Assembly: GCA_023391155.1 (NCBI GenBank)
Contig: JAEWBM010000025.1
Location: forward strand, 1 to 39,667
Reading direction: 5' to 3'
DNA length: 39,667 bases
Source: Acidobacteriota bacterium
GTDB lineage: Bacteria > Acidobacteriota > Blastocatellia > Pyrinomonadales > Pyrinomonadaceae
Shown here: piece by piece, positions 17,182 to 25,978 of the stretch
Position numbering within the stretch: position 1 is the first letter of the stretch
Layout: each line of letters opens with the position of its first letter
Position numbers and translations under genes: made by a program
Notes under the pieces: generated by a model
Database searches by the model: none
The model's input: only the letters and a program-made list of their open reading frames with translations
What the model was told of the DNA's origin: nothing

Positions 17182-18129
17182 ATGGGCAATGGCACAGCAA
17201 ACGAAAAGACCCGTGCCCCGCGGAATCGTACATTAAGTGTCGACAGTTCCGACGCGGAGCGGCTCGGGCCCTGTGTCATCGATTCTGCCTCGCTCGCCCA
17301 AGGCTCGTTGCCCCGAAACTCTCTCATTCACGGGGATGCATTTGAGGTACTTCCGCGGCTTCAGCCTGATTCGGTCGACCTCCTCTTCGCCGACCCGCCT
17401 TACAACCTGAACAAATCGTTTGGTAAACAGGCCTTTCGCTCACGAGCGTCAGCAGACTATGAAGAATGGCTCGATTCATGGCTTTCCATTTGTGCCCCTC
17501 TGTTAAAGCCGACCGCATCGGTTTATATTTGCGGCGATTGGCGCTCGGGCGGTGCTATCGAACGCGCTGGTACCAAATACTTCACCTTGCGCAACCGCAT
17601 CACATGGGAGCGCGAAAAAGGCCGCGGAGCAAAAACTAACTGGAAGAATGCGGCTGAGGACATATGGTTCTTCACAGTGTCGTCCCGATATTCATTTAAC
17701 CTCGATGCCGTGAAACATCGCCGGCGTGTGGTCGCCCCTTACCGGACTAACGGCATCCCAAAAGATTGGAACGAAACCCCGGGCGGAAACTTCCGCGATA
17801 CGCACCCCTCGAATCTTTGGACCGATATCACCGTGCCGTTCTGGTCAATGCCCGAAAACACCGATCACCCCACGCAAAAGCCCGAAAAGCTTATGGCAAA
17901 GTTGATCCTGGCAAGCACGGGCCCGGGCGATCTCGTTCTCGATCCCTTTGCCGGAAGCGGAACGACGGCGGTCGTTTGCAAAAAGCTCGCTCGTGATTTC
18001 ATCGCCGTTGAAAGTGACCGCGATCATTGCCTGGCCGCGGCGAAAAGGCTGGAGCTCGCTGCAGCCGACGATACCATTCAGGGATTCAGTGACGGCGTTT
18101 TCTGGGAACGGAACTCTGCCAAGCGTTAA
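17182..18129 (+). CDS. Orphan site-specific DNA methyltransferase, beta class (predicted N6-adenine)
   Basis: 315 residues. Catalytic motif DPPYN (71-75) comes before HPTQKPEKL (229-237) and the SAM-binding FAGSGTT (256-262), the motif order of beta-class enzymes. DPPY points to N6-adenine rather than N4-cytosine, but this is not certain. The first ~45 residues are an unusual extension; an internal start is possible. No restriction endonuclease gene is next to it, so it may serve regulation, repair marking or replication control. It starts directly after the DUF421 stop. Confidence 0.88.
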   Translation: MGNGTANEKTRAPRNRTLSVDSSDAERLGPCVIDSASLAQGSLPRNSLIHGDAFEVLPRLQPDSVDLLFADPPYNLNKSFGKQAFRSRASADYEEWLDSWLSICAPLLKPTASVYICGDWRSGGAIERAGTKYFTLRNRITWEREKGRGAKTNWKNAAEDIWFFTVSSRYSFNLDAVKHRRRVVAPYRTNGIPKDWNETPGGNFRDTHPSNLWTDITVPFWSMPENTDHPTQKPEKLMAKLILASTGPGDLVLDPFAGSGTTAVVCKKLARDFIAVESDRDHCLAAAKRLELAAADDTIQGFSDGVFWERNSAKR

Positions 18130-18170
18130 TATCGACCTTCTTCCGCTGCTGTGGTAAACATATTTATCTG

Positions 18171-18944
18171 ATGAAGATCGCGACCTGGAACGTAAACTCC
18201 ATAAATATACGTCTCGAACAGCTCCTTCTTTGGCTCGAAGAGACCGGAACCGACGTCGTTTGCCTGCAGGAAACAAAGTGCGTCGACGAAAATTTCCCCT
18301 TCCAGGCCCTTTTCGATGCCGGTTACCATACCGCCTTCTTCGGCGAAAAGTCCTACAACGGTGTCGCTATTCTTTCAAAACACGACATTGAGGATGTTCA
18401 GAAGGGGTTCGACGATGATGACGAGGTCTCACCTAAACGCCTGATCGCCGCTACCATCAACGGCATCCGAATTGTAAACACCTATATCCCAAACGGTACC
18501 GAGCTTTGGTCCGATAAATTCACCTTCAAACTCGACTGGCTCCAGCGGTTGAGACGCTTTTTCGATGCGACGTGCGATCTGAACAAGGACGTTCTCTTGT
18601 GCGGCGATTTCAATGTCGCACCGGAAGAGCTTGACGTATGGAGCGTCCCCCACTGGGAAGGCAAGCTGCACTTTTCAAAGCCCGAACGTGCCGCTATGCA
18701 CCACGTCAAGCAATGGGGTTTCGTCGATGTTTTCCGCAAGATGAACCGCGACGTTAAGGAATATTCCTGGTGGAATTATCGCGAAGGTGCCTGGCAGCGA
18801 AACCGCGGCCTTCGCATCGATCACATATGGACCTCGCCCGCCCTCGCCGACAAATGTACCGGCTGCTGGATCGACAAAGCGCCCCGGGCACTCGAACGGC
18901 CCAGCGACCACGCTCCGGTCGTCGCCGAATTTGAGATCGATTAA
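18171..18944 (+). CDS. xth: Exonuclease III, first tandem copy
   Basis: 257 residues of the endonuclease/exonuclease/phosphatase fold, acting as an AP endonuclease and 3'-5' exonuclease in base excision repair. Active-site motifs: WNVNSINIR near the N-terminus, CLQETKCVD (metal-binding Glu), LCGDFNVAPEELD, and the final GLRIDHIWTS and PSDHAPVVA (catalytic Asp-His). It is 42 bases after the methyltransferase. A paralogue follows directly. Confidence 0.94.
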   Translation: MKIATWNVNSINIRLEQLLLWLEETGTDVVCLQETKCVDENFPFQALFDAGYHTAFFGEKSYNGVAILSKHDIEDVQKGFDDDDEVSPKRLIAATINGIRIVNTYIPNGTELWSDKFTFKLDWLQRLRRFFDATCDLNKDVLLCGDFNVAPEELDVWSVPHWEGKLHFSKPERAAMHHVKQWGFVDVFRKMNRDVKEYSWWNYREGAWQRNRGLRIDHIWTSPALADKCTGCWIDKAPRALERPSDHAPVVAEFEID

Positions 18945-18946
18945 TA

Positions 18947-19729
18947 TTGCTTGTGCTGATCGCAACCTGGAATATCAACTCCCTCACCTCTCGCCTTGAA
19001 CACGTGCTCGGGTGGTGCACAAAGAACCGTCCCGACGTGCTCTGTCTGCAGGAAACAAAATGCGTCGACCAGAAATTTCCCGAGGCCGCGCTGCGGTCGG
19101 TCGGATTTACCGACCTGGCATATTTTGGCGAGAGTGCCTATAACGGCGTCGCGATCCTCTCACGACATCCGCTTTCCGACATTCAAAAGAACTTTCCCGA
19201 CGACCCGCCTGGCGCCGCAAAGCGTCTGATCGCGGCAAAGGTCAATGGCATTGGCATAGTCAATGTTTACGCTCCTCACGGTACGACCCTGGGCGGCGAA
19301 AAATACCAGGCAAAGCTGGACTGGCTCGCCCGCCTCAGGCGTTATTTTGACGAGAACTACGATCCAAGAAAGAGCCGCGTGATCCTATGCGGCGACCTGA
19401 ATGTTGCCCCGCACGAATCCGACGTGTGGAAAGTCTCCGCCTGGCGCCACAAGCTCCATTTCACAAAACCCGAGCGTGACGCCCTGCGCGAAGTTAAACG
19501 CTGGGGCTTTGTTGATACCTTCCGCCACATCAACCTCGAAGCCAAAGAGTTCACCTGGTGGAGCTATTTCCGAAACGACTTTGAAAAGGACCGGGGCCTC
19601 AGGATCGACCATATTTGGGTGTCACCCCCGCTTGCCGATCTCTGCCTCGACGCATGGATAGATAAAGAGCCCCGGACGCTTCCGAAGGCGAGCGATCACG
19701 CACCGGTGGTAGCGGCATTCGATATTTGA
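18947..19729 (+). CDS. xth: Exonuclease III, second tandem copy
   Basis: Up to 260 residues, clearly homologous to the copy before it over its whole length: WNINSLTSR, CLQETKCVD, ILCGDLNVAPHESD, GLRIDHIWVSPPLAD and ASDHAPVVAAFDI are all kept, so both copies should be active. The start is unclear: TTG at 18947 or GTG at 18953; GTG gives MLIATWN, which better matches the family. Both lie within 8 bases of the previous stop, so translation is likely coupled. Differences cluster in the central variable loops (DDPPGAAKR, APHGTTLGG), which may mean different substrates. Confidence 0.92.
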   Translation: MLVLIATWNINSLTSRLEHVLGWCTKNRPDVLCLQETKCVDQKFPEAALRSVGFTDLAYFGESAYNGVAILSRHPLSDIQKNFPDDPPGAAKRLIAAKVNGIGIVNVYAPHGTTLGGEKYQAKLDWLARLRRYFDENYDPRKSRVILCGDLNVAPHESDVWKVSAWRHKLHFTKPERDALREVKRWGFVDTFRHINLEAKEFTWWSYFRNDFEKDRGLRIDHIWVSPPLADLCLDAWIDKEPRTLPKASDHAPVVAAFDI

Positions 19730-19766
19730 TGTCCGTTTTGCGGTATGCCTACGCGTATCTTTATAT

Positions 19767-20339
19767 ATGGATGGAATTTTATTTGATCGTCATTTGACCA
19801 CGGCCGAGATCGAAGCAGGGATGCCGTATGTATTAGGCTCACCAACCAACAACGGCACGCTCGAGATGATCGTGGCACGGCCCGCGATCGGCAAACGAAA
19901 GGTTCTGGAGGCCGGCGAGCTGAGCGTGGCCGAGGGCCTTACCGGCGATAATTGGGCCGCCCGCGGCAGCCGGCGGACTGTCGATGGCTCCGCACATCCC
20001 GAAATGCAGATCAACATAATGAACTATCGGTTCGCTGAGTTGATCGCCGGCCATCGCGACCGTGTTCCCCTGGCCGGAGACCAGCTATTTGTCGACCTCG
20101 ATTTAAGTGAGGCAAACATCCCGACGGGCACCGGGCTCGAGATCGGAACCGCTCGCTTAGTGATCACGACGATTCCCCACCTCGGCTGCAAAAAGTTTGT
20201 CGAGCGGTTTGGCCTCGCTGCGATGAAATATGCCAATTCGGAATACGGCCGCGAGAATCATCTCAGAGGTGTCAACGCACGCGTCATTCGGTCCGGCAAA
20301 TTCCGCACCGGCGATGCGGTTACGATCACCGGGCGCTAA
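19767..20339 (+). CDS. MOSC-domain protein
   Basis: 190 residues. The MOSC core (molybdenum cofactor sulfurase C-terminal) is seen in LSVAEGLTGDNWA, AGDQLFVDLDLSEANIPTGTGLEIG and TTIPHLGCKKFVERFG; the Cys in HLGCKK is the conserved MOSC residue. Standalone MOSC proteins such as YiiM/YcbX reduce N-hydroxylated compounds or move sulfur for Moco, but the substrate here is unknown. It is convergent with the FMN reductase gene, with a terminator overlapping its stop. Confidence 0.9.
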   Translation: MDGILFDRHLTTAEIEAGMPYVLGSPTNNGTLEMIVARPAIGKRKVLEAGELSVAEGLTGDNWAARGSRRTVDGSAHPEMQINIMNYRFAELIAGHRDRVPLAGDQLFVDLDLSEANIPTGTGLEIGTARLVITTIPHLGCKKFVERFGLAAMKYANSEYGRENHLRGVNARVIRSGKFRTGDAVTITGR

Positions 20340-20364
20340 AAAGGCCGCCCTTCCGACGGCCTTT
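20338..20364 (-). terminator. Terminator of the FMN reductase gene
   Basis: AAAGGCCG (20340-20347) pairs with CGGCCTTT (20357-20364); on the minus strand a run of five T follows. It overlaps the stop of the convergent MOSC gene and may serve it weakly too. Confidence 0.7.
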
Positions 20365-20370
20365 CGCTTC

Positions 20371-20955
20371 TCACGCTGTGGCGTCCTTCTTTGCCTCGCC
20401 CGCATTAAGCTTACGGGTCCATTCAAGCAGCGCCTGCATTTGGTCACTGATGAACTTCCGTGTCTGCTCATCGGTAAGCTTGCCGTTCTCGTCAAACTTC
20501 TCTCCGGCATTTCCGATCATTACCTCCGGCCGGTTGAGCGGGAACATATTGAGAAAAACCATCATTTTTCGCAGGTCATATTGGGCACGAGCGGTCGCGA
20601 TCGCCCCACCAGAGGCTCCCATGATCGCAGCCGGTTTTCCTTCCCACGCACTGTCACCGTAAGGGCGCGACGCCCAGTCGATCGCGTTCTTTAGCACGCC
20701 CGAGATCGAATAGTTATATTCTGGCGTGACCAGCACTACCGCGTCCGCCTCTCGGATCTTCCGCTTGAGCTCAGCCGCCTGCTCCGGCGGGTCTGCCTCC
20801 TGATCCTGATTAAATCCCGGGAGTCCCGCGATATCGAATATCTCGACCTCCATCCCCTCCGGTGCCAATTCCTTTGCGGCCCGCAGAGCTCCGCGGTTAT
20901 AAGAACCTTCTCGCAAGCTGCCCGCAATACCTAAAACTTTTATCTTGTCACTCAT
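20371..20955 (-). CDS. NADPH-dependent FMN reductase / quinone reductase
   Basis: 194 residues of the flavodoxin-like NADPH_FMN_red family. The start is the ATG at 20955: AAGGAGGA lies just upstream and MSDKIKVLGIAGSLREGSYNR is the family N-terminus with the phosphate-binding GSLREGSYN. PEYNYSISGVLKNAIDWAS is the FMN-binding motif, and MGASGGAIATARAQYDLR the second loop. Related enzymes reduce quinones, azo dyes or chromate. It lies downstream of DoxX and MarR, a setting that fits quinone or electrophile defence. No copy of the MarR operator was found in its own upstream gap. Confidence 0.92.
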   Translation of the reverse strand: MSDKIKVLGIAGSLREGSYNRGALRAAKELAPEGMEVEIFDIAGLPGFNQDQEADPPEQAAELKRKIREADAVVLVTPEYNYSISGVLKNAIDWASRPYGDSAWEGKPAAIMGASGGAIATARAQYDLRKMMVFLNMFPLNRPEVMIGNAGEKFDENGKLTDEQTRKFISDQMQALLEWTRKLNAGEAKKDATA

Positions 20956-21068
20956 TAATATCCTCCTTGATCTGAAAGTTCGCCGGGACGGCCATTGCCG
21001 CCCCGCCGACAAATTTATGGTGGGCTGTATATCCACCTTACACCGCGACGCCCGATTTTGCGAGAAAT

Positions 21069-21506
21069 TTAGTTCGATTGAACCGCGGCCGCGTGGGGAA
21101 TTTCGACACTCGATCCCGCAGTTCCCCGCCTCGCCAACAGCCCGTCAAGGCTGAATGCTCCGGGGCCCGCGAACGTGAAATACAGGAACAGGAAGCTGTA
21201 AAGCACGGCCAGCTCACCCTTATTTACAAGCGGCAGGAACCCCGCCGGTGCGTGCGCCATAAAATAGGCCACCGCCATCAGTCCCGAAAGTACGAACGCG
21301 ACCGGGCGTGTCATCAACCCGACCACCAGCAACGCTCCGCCGACAAACTCGAGCAGGCCCGCCACGCCCATCAGCGAGAATATCTCGACTGCCCCCGAAC
21401 CCGCAGGGTAATTGAAAAGCTTTTGCGTCCCGTGTGCTATAAACAAAAAACCCGCCACTATTCGCAGCACTCCCAGTACCCTAAATGTCCATTCACTTTG
21501 ATTCAT
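21069..21506 (-). CDS. DoxX-family membrane protein
   Basis: 145 residues with four membrane helices. VLRIVAGFLFIAHGTQKLF is the DoxX N-terminal signature, GLLEFVGGALLVVGLMTRPVAFVL the second and third helices. DoxX proteins are often paired with thiol or redox enzymes and MarR/HxlR regulators. CGGAGGAAAATCAA gives a good ribosome site. The operator at 21542-21558 covers its promoter region, so control by the adjacent MarR is likely. Confidence 0.9.
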   Translation of the reverse strand: MNQSEWTFRVLGVLRIVAGFLFIAHGTQKLFNYPAGSGAVEIFSLMGVAGLLEFVGGALLVVGLMTRPVAFVLSGLMAVAYFMAHAPAGFLPLVNKGELAVLYSFLFLYFTFAGPGAFSLDGLLARRGTAGSSVEIPHAAAVQSN

Positions 21507-21541
21507 TTGATTTTCCTCCGAAACTATTTGTTTGTCCGGCC

Positions 21542-21558
21542 GTTGTTATAACGGCTAT
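21542..21558. promoter_or_regulatory. Predicted MarR operator upstream of doxX
   Basis: Plus strand GTTGTTATAACGGCTAT. It matches the site upstream of marR (22053-22069, reverse complement) at 16 of 17 bases, and both centre on the palindrome GTTATAAC. It overlaps a possible minus-strand -10 (TATAAC, 21545-21550), 36 bases before the doxX start. Confidence 0.7.
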
Positions 21559-21571
21559 CTAAGTAAATTTT

Positions 21572-22042
21572 TTAACCCTCGTCCATCCCCGTCTTCTTTA
21601 GCAGCCGGATCAAGGACTTCAGTTCCGATTCAGAAAGATGTCCGAGCCGCTGCTTGTGCCACACCACGATCGGCTCATCAAGCTCCGCAAGTGTCGCGAG
21701 CCCGACATCACTGATAAACGCCGACACATATCGCCGGTCGTCGGTCTGCCTCTCGCGGCGAATAAGCCCACGCGCTTCCAGCCGGTCCAGCATCCGTGTA
21801 ATGTCCGAGTCCTTCGTTATCAGACGGTCGCCGATCTCACGGCCGCACATTCCCTCGCGCCCGGCACCCCGCAATATCCGCAAAACGTTGTACTGCGATG
21901 CCGTAAGATCCTTTTCCCGAAAAACCGTCGCGATCTCGCTCTTGAGCTTTTCTGCGGTCGCGATCAGCCATAGGTAGGCCCCCTGTTCGAGGTTGTCCAG
22001 CGGCTTGGTCTGTTTCAATTTTTTCGGCAGTTCCACTGTCAC
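21572..22042 (-). CDS. MarR-family transcriptional regulator
   Basis: About 156 residues. The wHTH is seen in LTASQYNVLRILRGAG, GREIGDRLITKDSDITRMLDRLEARGLIRRERQTDDRRYV; the last part is the DxRxxxV wing, and C-terminal helices give the dimer interface. The start is placed at GTG 22042 (or GTG 22036) because the longer ORF start at 22081 lies upstream of a perfect promoter that overlaps it. It probably controls itself and doxX through twin 17-base sites. A Cys near residue 65 (GMCGREI) could sense oxidants; that is inference. Confidence 0.88.
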   Translation of the reverse strand: MTVELPKKLKQTKPLDNLEQGAYLWLIATAEKLKSEIATVFREKDLTASQYNVLRILRGAGREGMCGREIGDRLITKDSDITRMLDRLEARGLIRRERQTDDRRYVSAFISDVGLATLAELDEPIVVWHKQRLGHLSESELKSLIRLLKKTGMDEG

Positions 22043-22049
22043 GAAAAGG

Positions 22050-22078
22050 ATAATAGCTGTTATAACAACTAGTGTCAA
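22050..22078 (-). promoter_or_regulatory. Near-consensus promoter of marR
   Basis: Minus strand TTGACA (22073-22078), exactly 17 bases, TATTAT (22050-22055). The spacer is filled by the MarR operator. Only 7 bases separate the -10 from the GTG at 22042, so the transcript would be leaderless. Confidence 0.75.
22053..22069. promoter_or_regulatory. Predicted MarR operator in the marR promoter
   Basis: Minus strand GTTGTTATAACAGCTAT, placed between -35 and -10, with perfect inner palindrome TGTTATAACA. It is the near-identical twin of the doxX site at 21542-21558. Confidence 0.7.
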
Positions 22079-22111
22079 CACAAAATATTTCGCTATAAGG
22101 AACTTTCCGTC

Positions 22112-24337
22112 TTAGCGGATGAAACGTCCGAATGAAAAGAAGAAGCGGCCGCGGAAATTTTCGTTCACTCCGCCGCCGATCAGTATGGGGCCGAGCGGTG
22201 TTTCTACGATCACTCCGCCCGAAACGCTCTGACGGTAATTTGCGTCGCCAAATCGTTCGAATGCGCTGCCGCCCTCATACCATGCACCGACGAATGCACG
22301 CCCGCCGAAGATTCGCGGCAAGATCTGGCGGCTGTGTAGGATGCCGCCCCCGGCGTAAAGATAATTGCTCGCCCGGAACTCGTCCACCCCGTAACCGCCC
22401 AAACGAAACGGCCCGCCAAGTGTGAATTGCCGAAGAAGAGGTGCCGTCGAGCCAAAGCTTGTCCCGGCGCCCCCGAATGCGAACAGCGTATTGTTTTCGT
22501 TTATCGGCGAAAACCCTATGCTTCGCGTCTCACCCTGCGTGAACCCGCCTGTTGACCCCGGAACGCTGAACGTATATGTCAGCGAATTTCGCGAATAAAT
22601 GCCGCGGGTCGGTATCTGTGATTGGTCGAGCCCGTCATAGGTCCATTTGAGGGCCGCCGCCGAAAAGCGGCCTTTGCGGTCCGGAAGCAGTTCCTCGCCG
22701 ATCCGCCGGCTGGCAACCTCATAGCCGATCGCATAGCCAACGCGCAATTCGCTGCGCTGATTAAAGGTGTAGCCGAGGTCGACCGCCGCTTGCGATGTGG
22801 AAATGTTGTACTCGGAGATCCGCTGGCCGCCGCCGAAAAAGTTTACGTTCCGGCGTTCAAACGAAACGCGTGGAGCGACAAAGACCCCCGTCTTACCGAT
22901 CGGCCGAAAATATTCACTGGCAAGCAGTGTGTTCGAACCTATCCGAAGGTCGTTGCGCCACTCGGCACCGTAACGGCCGACGTCAAAATAGGTAAGGCGG
23001 GCGAGGACGTTAAAACTGACGTTTTCGGATTCGAAACTGTTCACGTCAAACCCGATATCTATGCGGGTAGGGTCGGCCGGGCGGCCGTTCGTTTCGTTCG
23101 TGCGTATCAGAAGAACTGTCTCGCCGTTCTCGTCTTTAAGTTCATAATTCAGTGCATCGAACCGACCGGTGCCGGTCAGCTCTGAAAGGTCCGCGGCCAG
23201 CTCTTCTCGGGCCGCCTCGTCCAACTCGGTGCCGATATATTGGCCCGCGAGCTTCTCTTCTATTGTGTCGGTCGCCGCCGGGTCGCTGCCTTCGACGGCC
23301 AGCCTATCCGGCACGGGCGCCGTTTCCGGCGCTTTCCGCCGCTCGCGTGCGGCGAGATGAGCCGACCATTCCGCCGAACTGAGCGAGAGCCCTTTAAGTA
23401 CGACCTCCTTTTCTTTCGCTCCCTGATAGCCGAGCTTGATCAGCTCGGCACTGCTGGCAAAGCTCGCTGATGAATACCCCTCCAGGTCCGGCGCGATTAT
23501 GATATCTGCCTCGCGAAGGCTCCGGCGGGAGTTTTCCGCCGTAGCGATATTTATCGTCTGAGAGAGTACGCCGATAAGATTTTCAAGTTCTTCGCGGCTC
23601 GCGAGCTGGGTCTCGATATTGACGACCAGCAATATGTCCGCGCCCATCGCCTTAACAACATCCGTCGGAATGTTGTTCACCAGTCCGCCGTCGGCGAGGA
23701 TCTTTCCATCGATCTCCACCGGCGAAAAAACCCCTGGGATCGACATCGTCGCCCGCAGGCTCCGCGACAGCGATCCGCTGTCAAGTACTTCCGAAGATCC
23801 GTCGACCATGTTCGTCGCGACCGTCCGAAATGGGATCGGCAGATCGGCGAAGTCCCGCGTCCGTGAATACGGCAGCGTCACCCGGTCAAAAAGTAGTCCG
23901 ATCTCGTGGCCCGAGTTAAATGCCGAGGGGAGCCGCGGGTTTGTAGGTCCGCCGCGCAGTGGAATGGCGCCCGGAATATTCTTCCGGTCCTCCTTTCTCC
24001 GAAACGATAGGTTGTCGTATGAGGTTGTCGTGGCGAAAAGCTTGTCCCAATCCAGTTGTGATACCAGAGCTTCGATCTCGGCCGGTGATTTCCCCATTGC
24101 GTAAAGCGCTCCGATCAACCCGCCGATGCTTGCTCCGCCGACCACGTCGACCGGAACGCGGTTCTCCTCAAGCACTTTGAGTACGCCGATGTGTGCAAAT
24201 CCGCGCGCTCCGCCGCCGCTGAGCACCAGCCCGACCTTGGGCCGGGAAGCGGACGGTGCATCCTGGGCCGGCACCGATCGCGGCAACGCCGAGAACGTGC
24301 ATGCGATCGCAAGCGTAAATGTGAGGAGCGTTTTCAT
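22112..24337 (-). CDS. Patatin-like phospholipase fused to an Omp85-type barrel (type Vd autotransporter-like)
   Basis: 741 residues with a signal peptide (1-24). The patatin domain (about 33-235) has the oxyanion loop GGGARG (41-46), nucleophile GASIG (Ser70) and catalytic DGG (Asp216), so it should be active lipid acyl hydrolase. A POTRA-like region (about 350-440, LAGQYIGTELDEAAREELAADLSEL) and a 16-strand-type surface antigen barrel (about 450-741, ending GGGVNENFRGRFFFSFGRF) follow. This is the PlpD/FplA layout: enzyme in front of its own outer-membrane barrel. It lies 3 bases after the aldehyde dehydrogenase stop, in one operon. Confidence 0.93.
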   Translation of the reverse strand: MKTLLTFTLAIACTFSALPRSVPAQDAPSASRPKVGLVLSGGGARGFAHIGVLKVLEENRVPVDVVGGASIGGLIGALYAMGKSPAEIEALVSQLDWDKLFATTTSYDNLSFRRKEDRKNIPGAIPLRGGPTNPRLPSAFNSGHEIGLLFDRVTLPYSRTRDFADLPIPFRTVATNMVDGSSEVLDSGSLSRSLRATMSIPGVFSPVEIDGKILADGGLVNNIPTDVVKAMGADILLVVNIETQLASREELENLIGVLSQTINIATAENSRRSLREADIIIAPDLEGYSSASFASSAELIKLGYQGAKEKEVVLKGLSLSSAEWSAHLAARERRKAPETAPVPDRLAVEGSDPAATDTIEEKLAGQYIGTELDEAAREELAADLSELTGTGRFDALNYELKDENGETVLLIRTNETNGRPADPTRIDIGFDVNSFESENVSFNVLARLTYFDVGRYGAEWRNDLRIGSNTLLASEYFRPIGKTGVFVAPRVSFERRNVNFFGGGQRISEYNISTSQAAVDLGYTFNQRSELRVGYAIGYEVASRRIGEELLPDRKGRFSAAALKWTYDGLDQSQIPTRGIYSRNSLTYTFSVPGSTGGFTQGETRSIGFSPINENNTLFAFGGAGTSFGSTAPLLRQFTLGGPFRLGGYGVDEFRASNYLYAGGGILHSRQILPRIFGGRAFVGAWYEGGSAFERFGDANYRQSVSGGVIVETPLGPILIGGGVNENFRGRFFFSFGRFIR

Positions 24338-24340
24338 AAC

Positions 24341-25927
24341 CTATTTTCGGTCACGCGTTAGTTCTCTTAGCCGTCGAAGCAGTTGGGGTACGAGGCCCGC
24401 GGTTCGTATAACTGAACCTGATGCGAACTTCGTCGCGAACCCTCGAAAGGTCTCTGCCGCGGTCTCTGAATACGGAAACCACCACGGGTCGGGCAAGATC
24501 GCAAAGCGGTTCACGTGAATATGCTGCGGCTGCACCAGCTCCATCAGCCCTTCTCTCCCGTGAGTTCTGCCGCGTCCGCTGTTTTTGAAGCCGCCCCAGG
24601 GCGTTTGTCCGATGCCGTGAGTATAAAGCACGTCATTCACCGAAACAGACCCGGCTTCGATCTGCTCTGCTACACGCCGTCCCCGGGCAATATTTCTCGT
24701 CCATACGCTCGCGGTCAGGCCGAACTCACTGTCGTTCGCAAGATGTATGGCCTCCTCCTCCGTTCGAAACGTCGCGATCGGCAGCGTCGGCCCAAAGGTT
24801 TCTTCCCGCATCCCCGTCATTTCGTTCGATGCACCCGTGATCACGGTGGGCTCATAAAATAATCCTCCGAGCTCCGGATCAACTCTCCCGCCCGTCACGA
24901 TGGTTGCACCGCTTTCACGAAAGTCTGCGACGTGGCGTTCCACGATCTGAAGCTGTTCCTTAGAGGACATAGCGCCGAGGGAAACATCCTTTGCGGTGCC
25001 TATCCCTTGCTTCAGCACTTTTGTTTTTTCGATCACCAATTCCGTAAAGCGCTCCGCCACGGATTCGTGAACATATACGCGTTCGACCGCCGCGCAGGTC
25101 TGGCCAAGATTACAGAATCCGGCCCAAACCGCACCTCCCGCCGCCAGCTCAAGGTCCGCATCTTCAAAGACGATCATCGGGTCCTTGCCGCCCAGTTCCA
25201 AAACTACCGGCGTCATCCTTTCGGCCGCCGCCCGCAGGATCTTTTTGCCGGTGGCTACGCTGCCCGTGAACATTATCTTGTCCGGCCCGGCTTTCACCAG
25301 TGCTGCTCCCGTCTCGCCGCCTCCGGTCACCACATTCACCAGCCCGTCCGGTGCACCCGCTTTTTCAAACACCTCACCGATCTTCAAGCCTACCAGGGGC
25401 GTTAACTCTGACGGCTTGATAATTACCGAATTCCCGGCCATCAGCGCCATTACCGCTTCGCCAAGCGGGATAGTGAACGGATAGTTCCACGCCGGAATGA
25501 TAACAACAGCGCCGAGCGGGTGATAAACGATCTTTGAACTCCGGCCGACGAGACCGAAAATGCCGATGCCGATCTTCCGCGGCTTGAGCATTCTTTCGGC
25601 GTTGCGTGCGAAATACTGCATCAGGTCAAGCACGGGAGCGATCTCGGACGCAACGGCCTCCGACACGGGCTTGCCGGTCTCGGCCGAGATCAACCGGGCG
25701 ATCTCGTCCATCTCTTCAAGGATCACGTCACGCGCCCGCATGATCAATTCCCGCCGAGTCGCAAAATCCGTTTGCCGCCACTCCCTGAAAGCCGCGCGAG
25801 CCGCCCGCATTGCCGCCGCGACATGGGCGTCATCGGCTGAGTGGACGCGGCCCAATTCCTCGCCGGTGGCGGGGTTATACGAGACGATCTCGCGGGCGGA
25901 AAGCGGCTGTGCTTCGGCGGTCGGCAT
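24341..25927 (-). CDS. NAD(P)-dependent aldehyde dehydrogenase
   Basis: 528 residues. The start is the ATG at 25927, behind AAGAGGT; a longer ORF to 26122 would cross the Lrp promoter. ALDH motifs: PAWNYPF (Asn148), KPSE (Lys171), GSVATG (222-227), LELGGKDP (Glu244), and NLGQTC (nucleophile Cys278). The C-terminus has a ~45-residue extension after the family end (RTAGLVPQLLRRLRELTRDRK), basic and hydrophobic, which could touch membrane, as in fatty aldehyde dehydrogenases. The downstream lipase suggests it oxidises aldehydes from lipid breakdown; that is inference. Confidence 0.93.
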   Translation of the reverse strand: MPTAEAQPLSAREIVSYNPATGEELGRVHSADDAHVAAAMRAARAAFREWRQTDFATRRELIMRARDVILEEMDEIARLISAETGKPVSEAVASEIAPVLDLMQYFARNAERMLKPRKIGIGIFGLVGRSSKIVYHPLGAVVIIPAWNYPFTIPLGEAVMALMAGNSVIIKPSELTPLVGLKIGEVFEKAGAPDGLVNVVTGGGETGAALVKAGPDKIMFTGSVATGKKILRAAAERMTPVVLELGGKDPMIVFEDADLELAAGGAVWAGFCNLGQTCAAVERVYVHESVAERFTELVIEKTKVLKQGIGTAKDVSLGAMSSKEQLQIVERHVADFRESGATIVTGGRVDPELGGLFYEPTVITGASNEMTGMREETFGPTLPIATFRTEEEAIHLANDSEFGLTASVWTRNIARGRRVAEQIEAGSVSVNDVLYTHGIGQTPWGGFKNSGRGRTHGREGLMELVQPQHIHVNRFAILPDPWWFPYSETAAETFRGFATKFASGSVIRTAGLVPQLLRRLRELTRDRK

Positions 25928-25978
25928 ACCTCTTAAGGATACTCTAAGCCATCCCCGCCGCAAATTCCGAAAATTTCC

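Noticed and set aside
21019..21037. Inverted repeat GGTGG...CCACC between doxX and the FMN reductase gene
   Set aside because: Only 5-base arms, no T-run for a terminator and no likeness to the MarR operator.
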